Below are positions 33,223 through 40,421 of a stretch of 56,009 nt of DNA, in pieces. The translations under genes were made by a program, and so were the position numbers. How positions within the stretch are numbered: the stretch's first letter is position 1; the number at the start of each line of letters is the position of its first letter. Below the pieces are notes generated by a model. That model did not search any database and was not told the DNA's origin. It saw nothing but the letters and a program-made list of their open reading frames with translations. Source of the stretch: Clostridiales bacterium (GTDB lineage: Bacteria; Bacillota; Clostridia; Oscillospirales; Oscillospiraceae); NCBI GenBank assembly GCA_021201475.1, contig JAJQEV010000125.1:1-56009 (forward strand), in the 5' to 3' direction.

Positions 33223-33969
33223 TCAGCATCTCCGCTGCTGGGTCAGCAGGCGCTGCAGGCTGGATGCATCCTGCCGCTGCACCGTTTCCGCGTTCAGCGT
33301 TTGCAGAAGATGCACCTCCGCCCGCAACCGAATTCTTTCCTTGGAGAGCTGCGCGTTCTTCGTCCCTGTGACAGTAATAATCTGTATGGGCAGATGGTTC
33401 GTCTGGGCGAGCTGCAACGCGCTGCGCACCATAGCACGGTTCTTCTTCGGAACGGAATAGAACACGCTGCGGCCCAGCCGCACCCGCTGCGACAATTCCT
33501 CCTGGTTTTCCTTTTCCCCGCCTCGGCAGCAGCCCGCCCGCTCCAACAGCAGAGGGAAAGTTCTGCCCGTGGTAAAGTCATCCCGATAGCACAGGAGCAG
33601 GTTGGCATCCCGCAGGCTGGACAGCACAATGGGCGCATCCAGTTCACTGACCTGCAGGCAAAGTATAATCTTCTGCCCGCCCTCCTTCAGAGGGGCCAGA
33701 CTCTTCCGGTTCAGCCGTGCGCCGGTCACGAAGCATACCAGGTCGTACACCCCAAGTGCCAGCCAACGGGCGGCGGGATGCTCCCTGCCGTCCGACCCCT
33801 GCCGCCCGACCAGACGGCACAGCAGCATGAACAGCGCATACAACAGCAGCATCGCAGCTAAAACCACTGCAAAAGCCAGCAGCAGTCTCCAGCCAAACGC
33901 CAGGCTGGAGAAAAGGAAGGCAAGCACACCTGCCACAACGCTGATTGCCAGAAAAATCATAAACAACAT
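33223..33969 (-). CDS. Membrane protein with degenerate acyltransferase (PlsC-like) domain
   Basis: A 248-residue protein. It has two N-terminal membrane helices (MIFLAISVVAGVLAFLFSSLAF and LLLAFAVVLAAMLLLYALFML) and a cytosolic domain that follows the layout of 1-acyl-glycerol-3-phosphate acyltransferases. The positions of the family motifs are recognisable but altered: the HxxxxD site reads QVSELDAPI (Gln for His), the FPEGTRS block is replaced by FYSVPKKNRAM, and the PVVPVAIxGT block reads LPIQIITVTGTKNA. If the homology is right, it has lost the catalytic His and may be a pseudo-enzyme or lipid binder. The ATG at 33969 is preceded by GAGG; GTG 33984 is the alternative. Monocistronic, convergent with hflX. 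Confidence 0.55.
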   Translation of the reverse strand: MLFMIFLAISVVAGVLAFLFSSLAFGWRLLLAFAVVLAAMLLLYALFMLLCRLVGRQGSDGREHPAARWLALGVYDLVCFVTGARLNRKSLAPLKEGGQKIILCLQVSELDAPIVLSSLRDANLLLCYRDDFTTGRTFPLLLERAGCCRGGEKENQEELSQRVRLGRSVFYSVPKKNRAMVRSALQLAQTNHLPIQIITVTGTKNAQLSKERIRLRAEVHLLQTLNAETVQRQDASSLQRLLTQQRRC

Positions 33970-34069
33970 AACATTTCGCCTCACTGCCCACTATTTTACA
34001 GGATTCCGCAGTCCTTTACAAGACAGTCCGTCCGTCGGAAGCGCCGCAGCCCTCCGGTGCGCCGGGAAG

Positions 34070-34100
34070 GGCGGCCTCTGCATCAGCAGAGGCCGCCTTT
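34070..34100 (-). terminator. Terminator of pheST
   Basis: GGCGGCCTCTGC-atca-GCAGAGGCCGCC is a perfect 12-bp stem, serving either strand. Confidence 0.8.
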
Positions 34101-34124
34101 GACATCGGATGCGTTGGCGGCAGC

Positions 34125-36824
34125 TCAGCGCAGCACAGCGCCCAGCTCCCGTTCCAGAGCGGCCAGAACGGCCTTCACGTCCTCATCGGCCTCGGCGTCG
34201 GTGAGGGTGCGGTCATTGTGGCGCAGCTTCAGGGCGAAGGCCACGCTCTTCTTGTCGGCGGGGATGGGCTTGCCGGTGTACACGTCGAACAGCTCCACCT
34301 CGGCCACCAGGCCCTTGCCGCTCTTACGGATGCAGGCCTCCAGGTCGGCCACCGGGGTATCCAGGTCGCAGACCACCGCAATATCCCGCTCCACGGCGGG
34401 GAACTTGGGCAGAGGCTGATAGACGATGGCGTGGGGCTGGGCATCCAGGATGGCCTGGAAGCTGATTTGGGCGGCATACAGCGGCACGTCCACGTCGTAA
34501 TTGGCGGCGGTCAGGGGGTGCAGCTGACCCAGGATACCAATCACTTTGCCATTCAGCAGGATGTTGGCGCAGCGGCCGGGGTGCCAGGTGGGGTTCTCCC
34601 GCTCCGCCTGATAGGTCACGCCCTGGATACGGAAGGCGTCGAACAGGGCCTCCACGTCCCCCTTCAGGGTGAAGAAGCTCTGCTTCCCGCCGTAGCCGCC
34701 CAGGGAGACGATTTGCCGTTCGTCCGCCATGGCGGTGCCCTCCTGGGGCAGGTAGATACGGGCCAGCTCATATAGCTTGGCCACGGGGTTGCGGTACTGG
34801 TAGTTTCTGGCCAGCGTCTCCAGCAGGGAGGGGAGGGCGGTGGTGCGCATGATGGAGGTATCCTCCCCCAGAGGGTTCAGGATGCGGATGCTATTGCGCT
34901 CCGGCGCGTCCTCCGGCAGGCGGATCTTGTTATAGTAGTTGGGGCTGATGAAGGAGTAGGTCATGATTTCGTCATAGCCCTGGCCCCGGCAGACGCTGCC
35001 CACCAGATGCTCCCCCTGCTGCTTCACGGTCAGGCCGCCACGGGTGGTGTCCCCCCGCATCAGGGTGGTGGGCAGGTTGTTGTAACCGGTGAACCGGGCC
35101 ACTTCTTCCGCAATGTCGGAGTAGTGGGACACGTCGCCCCGCCAGGAGGGCACCACCAGCACATCGTCCTCCATCAGCTGGAAGCCCAGGTGCAGCAGAA
35201 TGGCGGTCATCTCCTCTTTGGAGAAGGCGGTGCCCAGCAGGCCGTTGACCTTGTCCGGCTCCAGCTTCACCAGGGTGGGGACGTAGTCCTGGGCCACCGC
35301 GTCAATGACGCCGTCCACCACGTCGCCGCAGCCCAGCAGCTCCACCAGCTCGCAGGCCCGCTGCACGGCGGGAAGGGTGTTCATGGGATCCAGCCCCTTC
35401 TCGTACCGGGCGGAGGCCTCGGTGCGCATCCCCAGGGCCATGGCGGTCTTGCGGACGGAGACGCCGTTGAAGTTGGCGGACTCGAAGAACACCTCAGTGG
35501 TGCCGTCGGTGATTTCCGAGTTCTCGCCGCCCATGACACCGGCCACGCAAATGGGCTTTACCTCGTCGGCAATGACCAGCATGGATTCATTCAGCTTGTG
35601 GGGCTTGCCGTCCAGGGTGGTCATGTTCTCTCCGGGATAGGCCCGGCGGACGTTGATGTGATGCCCCTCCACGCAGGAGAAGTCAAAGGAGTGCATGGGC
35701 TGGCCGTACTCCAGCATGACGTAGTTGGTGATGTCTACGATGTTGTTGATGGGGCGGACGCCGGAGGCGCGGAGCCGCTCCCGCATCCACTTGGGGGAGG
35801 GGCCGATTTTTACGTTCTTCACCAGGCGGCCGCAGTAGCGGGGGCACAGGTCGCCGTCCAGGATGTCCACGTCGGCGTAGTCCAGAATGCTGCCGCCAGC
35901 CCCCTGAATCTCCGGCTCGTGGAGCTTGAGAGGATGGCCGAAGGTGACGGCTGCCTCCCTGGCCAGCCCGATAACGCCCAGGCAGTCCGGGCGGTTGGGG
36001 GTGATTTCAAACTCCACCACATGGTCGTCCAGGCCCAGCACGGCGGGAATGCTGTCGCCGGGCTGGCAGTCCTCGTCCAGGATGAAGATGCCGTCCTCAA
36101 TGCAGTTGGGGAACTCCTTCTGCTGGGCGTGGAGGCCTGCCAGGGTCAGCACCTCGCCGGAGGCGGTGTTGACGCAAATCATGTCCCCTTCGTGGATGTT
36201 GGCGCAGCGGGTGGAGACTGACTTCTCCCCCTTGCCCCAGTCCACGGTGAGCTGATAGGTGGAGTAGGCCACCGTCTCGCAGGAGAGGACTTTGGCGGTG
36301 TACACCTTGCCATAAATGCGCAGGCCGGGCTGAACGTCCTCCGGGATAGAGGGCTTCTCACCGGGGAGGACGTGGTAGTCCCCCAGGATGGCGGCGGCCT
36401 GAATGGTGGCGTAGGGGAAGTCACGGGTGTCCACCCCCAGCTCCGCCAGGGAGCAGAGCATTCCGTTGGAGAGGACGCCCCGCAGCTTGCCCCTGGTGAT
36501 TTTCACGCCGCCGGGCAGCAGGGCGTTGTGCCGGGCCACCGGCACCAGGTCGCCCACATGGATGTTCCACGCGCCGGTGCAGATTTGGACAGGCTCCGCC
36601 TCCCCCACGTCCATCTGGACGACCCACATATGGTCGGAGTTGGGGTGCTTCTCCATGGACAAAATCTTGCCCACCACCACGTTCTTGAACTGGGCGGCGT
36701 GGTCCTCAACCGTCTCCACCTTGGAGCCGGACAGGGTCATGGCCTCGGAGAAAGCCTTGTCGCTGACCTCCGCCACGGACACCCCGTCCACAAATTCATT
36801 CAGCCATTTTCTGGATAAAATCAT
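34125..36824 (-). CDS. pheT: Phenylalanyl-tRNA synthetase beta subunit, with an internal extra domain
   Basis: An 899-residue subunit of the (alpha-beta)2 enzyme that charges tRNA-Phe. It has an N-terminal EMAP/OB tRNA-binding domain (about 47-120), B3/B4 editing domain (RPINNIVDITNYVMLEYGQPMHSFD...ICVAGVMGGENSEI), B5 domain, catalytic-like core (RILNPLGEDTSIMRTTALPSLLE) and C-terminal anticodon-binding FDX-ACB domain (KFPAVERDIAVV...LTDAEAD). It is about 100 residues longer than usual. The extra segment (about 138-240) splits the OB region and contains a second OB-like stretch (GKVYTAKVLSCETV...CANIHEGDMICVNT) resembling the first (GKILSMEK...GAWNIHVGDLVPVA). Translation starts 17 nt after the pheS stop. 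Confidence 0.95.
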   Translation of the reverse strand: MILSRKWLNEFVDGVSVAEVSDKAFSEAMTLSGSKVETVEDHAAQFKNVVVGKILSMEKHPNSDHMWVVQMDVGEAEPVQICTGAWNIHVGDLVPVARHNALLPGGVKITRGKLRGVLSNGMLCSLAELGVDTRDFPYATIQAAAILGDYHVLPGEKPSIPEDVQPGLRIYGKVYTAKVLSCETVAYSTYQLTVDWGKGEKSVSTRCANIHEGDMICVNTASGEVLTLAGLHAQQKEFPNCIEDGIFILDEDCQPGDSIPAVLGLDDHVVEFEITPNRPDCLGVIGLAREAAVTFGHPLKLHEPEIQGAGGSILDYADVDILDGDLCPRYCGRLVKNVKIGPSPKWMRERLRASGVRPINNIVDITNYVMLEYGQPMHSFDFSCVEGHHINVRRAYPGENMTTLDGKPHKLNESMLVIADEVKPICVAGVMGGENSEITDGTTEVFFESANFNGVSVRKTAMALGMRTEASARYEKGLDPMNTLPAVQRACELVELLGCGDVVDGVIDAVAQDYVPTLVKLEPDKVNGLLGTAFSKEEMTAILLHLGFQLMEDDVLVVPSWRGDVSHYSDIAEEVARFTGYNNLPTTLMRGDTTRGGLTVKQQGEHLVGSVCRGQGYDEIMTYSFISPNYYNKIRLPEDAPERNSIRILNPLGEDTSIMRTTALPSLLETLARNYQYRNPVAKLYELARIYLPQEGTAMADERQIVSLGGYGGKQSFFTLKGDVEALFDAFRIQGVTYQAERENPTWHPGRCANILLNGKVIGILGQLHPLTAANYDVDVPLYAAQISFQAILDAQPHAIVYQPLPKFPAVERDIAVVCDLDTPVADLEACIRKSGKGLVAEVELFDVYTGKPIPADKKSVAFALKLRHNDRTLTDAEADEDVKAVLAALERELGAVLR

Positions 36825-36841
36825 GGTATTCCTCTCCTCTC

Positions 36842-37888
36842 TCAGAACTGCTCCAGGAAGCGGACGTCGTTCTCAAAGCACAGCTTCAAATTGTTGATGC
36901 CGTAGCGCATCATGGCAAGGCGCTCCACGCCCATGCCGAAGGCCCAGCCGGAGTAGACGTCCGGGTCAATGCCGCAGCCCTCCAGCACCTTGGGGTGAAT
37001 CATCCCGGCGCCCAGCACCTCGATCCAGCCCTCGCCCTTGCAGACGGAGCAGCCCTTGCCGTGGCACTCGAAGCACTGCACATCCACCTCGCAGCTGGGC
37101 TCGGTGAAGGGGAAGTGATGGGGGCGGAACCGGGTCTGGGCGTCCTCCCCATAGAGGCTCTTGACTACCTCGTTCAGGGTGCCTTTCAGGTCGGCCATGG
37201 TGATGCCCTTGTCAATGGCCATGCCCTCGATTTGGTGGAACATGGGGGAGTGGGTAGCGTCGGCCTCGTCCTTGCGGTACACCCGTCCGGGGGCCACGAT
37301 GCGGATGGGGGGCTTCCGGGTCTCCATGGTGCGCACCTGCATGGGGGAGGTCTGGCTCCGCAGCAGGACGGCGTCGTTCTTGGGGTCTACGTCGCCGGGG
37401 GTGATATAGAAGGTGTCCGTCCACTCCCGGCCGGGGTGGCCCTCCTCGGTGTTCAGCTTGGTGAAGTTATAGGCGGCCAGCTCCACCTCCGGCCCTTCCA
37501 CCACCTGGAAGCCCATGCCGATGAACACGTCCGTCACCTCGTCAATGACCATGGTGATGGGGTGCTTGTGGCCCACGGCCTGCCGCTGGCCGGGCATGGT
37601 GACGTCCACCGTCTCCGCCTTCAGCTTCAGGTTCAGGGCCACGTCGGCCAGGGCCTTGCTCTGCTCGGTGATGGCGTCGGTCAGGGCGGCGCGCACCTCG
37701 TTGGCCATCTGGCCCATGACGGGCCGTTCCTCGCTGGGCAGCTTGCCCATCTGCTTCAGGACGGCGGTCAGCTCGCCCTTCTTGCCCAGGTATTTCACCC
37801 GGACGGCGTCCAGCTCGTCAGACTGCCCGGCGGCGTGGATGGCGGCCAGAGCGTCCTCTTTGATTTTTGCCAGTTGCTCCTTCATCAT
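36842..37888 (-). CDS. pheS: Phenylalanyl-tRNA synthetase alpha subunit
   Basis: A 348-residue class II catalytic subunit. It has an N-terminal coiled coil, then HPITMVIDEVTDVFIGMGF, the motif 2 region QTSPMQVRTME...PIRIVAPGRVYRKDEADATHSP, phenylalanine-pocket FRPHHFPFTEPSCEVDVQC, and motif 3 GWAFGMGVERLAMMRYGINN. The ATG at 37888 lies ten bases after GGAG; an ATG three bases downstream is equivalent. The open frame extends far upstream through the T-box leader, but that part is non-coding. It is the first gene of the pheST operon under T-box control. Confidence 0.97.
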   Translation of the reverse strand: MMKEQLAKIKEDALAAIHAAGQSDELDAVRVKYLGKKGELTAVLKQMGKLPSEERPVMGQMANEVRAALTDAITEQSKALADVALNLKLKAETVDVTMPGQRQAVGHKHPITMVIDEVTDVFIGMGFQVVEGPEVELAAYNFTKLNTEEGHPGREWTDTFYITPGDVDPKNDAVLLRSQTSPMQVRTMETRKPPIRIVAPGRVYRKDEADATHSPMFHQIEGMAIDKGITMADLKGTLNEVVKSLYGEDAQTRFRPHHFPFTEPSCEVDVQCFECHGKGCSVCKGEGWIEVLGAGMIHPKVLEGCGIDPDVYSGWAFGMGVERLAMMRYGINNLKLCFENDVRFLEQF

Positions 37889-37933
37889 AACAGGAATACT
37901 CCTCTCCTCAGTACGGAAATTCAGCCGGGCGGG

Positions 37934-38165
37934 GCAAAAAAGAAACCCTCCATCCTGCCAACAGCAGGACGAAAGGCAAACCCTTCCGCGGTACCACCCG
38001 CATTGCCCGCAAGACCTGCGGGCCGCTTGACGCCTTAACGCGGACGAACGGCTTGTGTCTCCACAGCGGCTCCCGGGCGAACCAGGCGGGTGTACGCTAC
38101 CCCTGCTTTCAGCCGGTGACAGGGGCTCTCTGCCGCGCACAGGCTCCGCCATTTTCCCATTCTCA
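37934..38165 (-). promoter_or_regulatory. T-box riboswitch leader of pheST
   Basis: The minus strand carries the antiterminator T-box core GGGTGGTACCGCGG (within 37986-38004). It is followed by a terminator hairpin with CGTCCTGC/GCAGGATG and a T-run ending near 37935. Upstream is a stem I with an AGAGAG motif. A UUC triplet suited to tRNA-Phe occurs in GGTTCGCCC. Uncharged tRNA-Phe would stabilise the antiterminator. Confidence 0.92.
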
Positions 38166-38303
38166 GCCTGTTGATTTAAGTTATAGCACAGCGGCAACCG
38201 TTTTGCAAGAGGAAAAACCGAAAAAATCGGCTATTTGATGGCTTTGCCTGTGGGACTGGGGGCGGTGCGGGGGAGAAATCCCGTTCCACCGGTGATTTTC
38301 CGC

Positions 38304-38332
38304 TTGCCATTTAGCGGGGAACGTGTTATAAT
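38304..38332 (+). promoter_or_regulatory. Promoter of the tRNA-Leu gene
   Basis: TTGCCA (38304-38309), 17-nt spacer and TATAAT (38327-38332), 13 nt before the mature tRNA end. Confidence 0.75.
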
Positions 38333-38344
38333 AAGTCCTGTAAT

Positions 38345-38431
38345 GCCGGTGTGTTGGAATTGGTAGACGAGGCGGACTCAAAATCCGTTGCCAGCGATGG
38401 CGTGTGGGTTCGAGTCCCACCACCGGCACCA
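38345..38431 (+). tRNA. tRNA-Leu (anticodon CAA), CCA encoded
   Basis: The acceptor GCCGGTG pairs with CACCGGC. There is a D-arm, an anticodon arm GCGGA-CTCAAAA-TCCGT reading UUG codons, a long class II variable arm (TTGCCAGCGATGGCGT) and T-arm GTGGGTTCGAGTCCCAC. The 3' CCA is present. A terminator-like hairpin, AACCCCTATG/CATAGGGGTT (about 38436-38475), follows. Confidence 0.96.
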
Positions 38432-38435
38432 ACGC

Positions 38436-38477
38436 GAAAACCCCTATGGCGATGCTCCGATTGTCATAGGGGTTTCT
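38436..38477 (+). terminator. Terminator after tRNA-Leu
   Basis: AAACCCCTATG pairs with CATAGGGGTTT around a 16-nt loop. Confidence 0.75.
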
Positions 38478-38601
38478 GCGTAGCAAAAGCGCCTCTTTCG
38501 CCCCATCCAACCGGAGAGGCGCGTCCTCTTCCCCAATATTGAATACAGTTTGTGCCAAATATCTACATATTGTGCCAGTGAATCCATTTTCAAAAACAAT
38601 C

Positions 38602-38709
38602 TGCTATAATAGAAGGGAAAGCCGCAAACGCGGCATCCTGTCCCCGGCGGACAGCCCTTGGAGAGGGGCTATAAACACTACTACTACTTTAGAAAAGGAA
38701 CGACAACTG
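38602..38709 (+). promoter_or_regulatory. Extended -10 promoter and structured leader of the pgmB operon
   Basis: TGCTATAAT (TATAAT at 38605-38610) is an extended -10 element with no good -35. The leader of about 95 nt contains three consecutive small hairpins (CCGC/GCGG, CTGTCC/GGACAG, AGCCCTT-type/GGGGCT), which could be regulatory. Confidence 0.5.
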
Positions 38710-39354
38710 ATGAAATTTGAGAAGAAAGCGGTCATCTTCGACCTGGACGGCGTCATCTGCTTCACTGACAAGTACCACTACCAGGCATGGAAGGCCCTGG
38801 CCGACCGGCTGGGCATCTACTTTGACGAGAAGATCAACGACCGGCTCCGCGGCGTCAGCCGCATGGCCAGCCTGGAGATCATCCTGGAGCGGGCCACCGA
38901 GACCTATACCGAGGAGCAGAAGGAAGCCTTCGCCACCGAGAAGAACGACACCTATCGCGACCTGCTGAAGAACATGAGCCCCGCCGACCTGACCGACGAG
39001 GTGAAGGACACCCTGAACGAGCTGCGGAATCGCGGCTACAAGCTGAGTATCGGCTCCTCCAGCAAGAATACCAAGTTCATCCTGGGTCAGTTGGGCCTGG
39101 GCGACTTCTTTGACGCCATCGCCGACGGCACTGACATCACCCACTCCAAGCCCGACCCCGAGGTGTTCCTGAAATCCGCCGCCAAAATCGGCATCGACCC
39201 GGCGGACTGCGCCGTGGTGGAGGACGCCAAGGCCGGCATCGAGGCGGCGAAGGCCGGCGGCATGACCGCCCTGGCCCTGTTTGGGGACGCCAAGGGCTGC
39301 GGTATGGAGGACTATGACCTGACCTCCTTCTCCGATTTGTTGAATATCCTGTAA
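38710..39354 (+). CDS. pgmB: Beta-phosphoglucomutase
   Basis: A 214-residue HAD-family mutase that converts beta-glucose 1-phosphate to glucose 6-phosphate. It has motif I VIFDLDGVICFTDKYHYQAW (nucleophile D11, acid/base D13), the cap signature RLRGVSRMASLEIIL that reads the sugar, motif II SIGSSSKN, motif III HSKPDPEVFL and motif IV VVEDAKAGIEAAKAGGM. These cap residues separate it from phosphoglycolate phosphatases. The ATG at 38710 lies ten bases after AAAAGGA. It is first in an operon with a ROK sugar kinase and a GH65 phosphorylase; it uses the beta-glucose 1-phosphate made by that phosphorylase. Confidence 0.95.
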   Translation: MKFEKKAVIFDLDGVICFTDKYHYQAWKALADRLGIYFDEKINDRLRGVSRMASLEIILERATETYTEEQKEAFATEKNDTYRDLLKNMSPADLTDEVKDTLNELRNRGYKLSIGSSSKNTKFILGQLGLGDFFDAIADGTDITHSKPDPEVFLKSAAKIGIDPADCAVVEDAKAGIEAAKAGGMTALALFGDAKGCGMEDYDLTSFSDLLNIL

Positions 39355-39386
39355 CGCCGACAGATTGGAAAGGCGGAGGAAAAGCA

Positions 39387-40334
39387 ATGTTACCATATGT
39401 CTTTGGTGTGGACATCGGCGGCACTGCCATCAAGCTGGGCGCCTTCCGGACGGATGGGACGCTGCTGGAAAAGTGGCAGATTCCCACCCGAACTGAGGAC
39501 GGCGGGAGCCATGTTCTGCCGGACGCACTGGACGCCCTTCGGGGCTGGATGGCCCAAAATCAGGTGTCCTGGAGCCAGGTGGAGGGCGTCGGCATGGGGG
39601 TGCCGGGGCCGGTGAAACAGGACGGGACTGTTTTGCAGTGCGTCAATTTGAACTGGGGGGAGCAGAGCCTGCCGACGGTCATGCAGGAATTGGAGCCTGG
39701 TATCACCAAATTCCGGGTGACCAATGATGTGAACGCCGCCACCCTGGGGGAGCTGTGGAAGGGCGCAGCCAACCACTGCAACAGTGCGGTCATGGTGACC
39801 CTGGGCACCGGCATTGGCTGCGGCGTCGTAGCGGATGGACGGGTCATGTCCGGCAGCGAGGGCGCCGCAGGGGAGATCGGCCACTTCTGCGTAGACAGAA
39901 ACGCAACCGTTCCCTGCAAGTGCGGAAAATACGGCTGTCTGGAGCAATACTGTTCCGCCACCGGCCTGTTGCGCTGCGCGAAACTGGAGCTTTTCCGGCA
40001 GGCGTCCAGGCCCTCCATTTTGCGGGATAAAAAGCGGCTGAGCGCAAAGGATGTCTGCGATGTGGCGCGGGAAGGAGACCCTCTTGCGCTGGAGTTGCTG
40101 GACGAACTGGGCGAGAAGCTGGGCTGGGCGCTGACCGCCATGGCCAGCACCGTGAACCCGGAGATGTTCCTCATCGGCGGCGGTCTGTCCAAGGCGGGAG
40201 ATGTGCTGCTTGCGCCAATCGAGCGCAGCTATCGGAAGTATGCGTTCCGCGCCTTTCGCAATACGGAATTTGCCCTGGCGGAACTGGGGAACGATGCAGG
40301 CATTTACGGCTGCGCCAAGATGGTGCTGGGCTGA
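39387..40334 (+). CDS. ROK family sugar kinase (likely glucokinase)
   Basis: A 315-residue kinase. It has the ATP phosphate-1 motif VFGVDIGGTAIKLG, adenosine segment TLGTGIGCGVV, catalytic VTNDVNAATLGELW (D in NDVNAA), and the ROK zinc site GEIGHFCVDRNATVPCKCGKYGCLEQYCS. There is no N-terminal HTH, so it is an enzyme, not a repressor. GGAGG lies seven bases before the ATG. Its position between pgmB and a GH65 phosphorylase indicates that it phosphorylates the free glucose released by phosphorolysis. Specificity for glucose is inferred from context. Confidence 0.92.
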   Translation: MLPYVFGVDIGGTAIKLGAFRTDGTLLEKWQIPTRTEDGGSHVLPDALDALRGWMAQNQVSWSQVEGVGMGVPGPVKQDGTVLQCVNLNWGEQSLPTVMQELEPGITKFRVTNDVNAATLGELWKGAANHCNSAVMVTLGTGIGCGVVADGRVMSGSEGAAGEIGHFCVDRNATVPCKCGKYGCLEQYCSATGLLRCAKLELFRQASRPSILRDKKRLSAKDVCDVAREGDPLALELLDELGEKLGWALTAMASTVNPEMFLIGGGLSKAGDVLLAPIERSYRKYAFRAFRNTEFALAELGNDAGIYGCAKMVLG

Positions 40335-40364
40335 GCAACGCCGCAATCACAGCGTTATATTCTG

Positions 40365-40388
40365 ATATATCATTATATTATGATATAT
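40365..40388. promoter_or_regulatory. Perfect AT-rich palindrome before the GH65 gene
   Basis: ATATATCAT-tatatt-ATGATATAT (9-bp arms, 6-nt spacer) lies 33 nt before the GH65 start codon, in an otherwise GC-rich region. It is a likely operator for an unseen sugar regulator. Confidence 0.5.
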
Positions 40389-40421
40389 AATAAATCAGAT
40401 ATTGTAAGGAGCTGAAACACT

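Noticed and set aside
35007-36221. Long plus-strand open frame (404 codons) opposite pheT
   Set aside because: Codon-bias shadow of pheT, His/Gly-rich and without a ribosome site. Similar shadows lie opposite pheS (36995-38038), the acyl-CoA synthetase (24633-25898) and the beta-helix gene (27249-28376).
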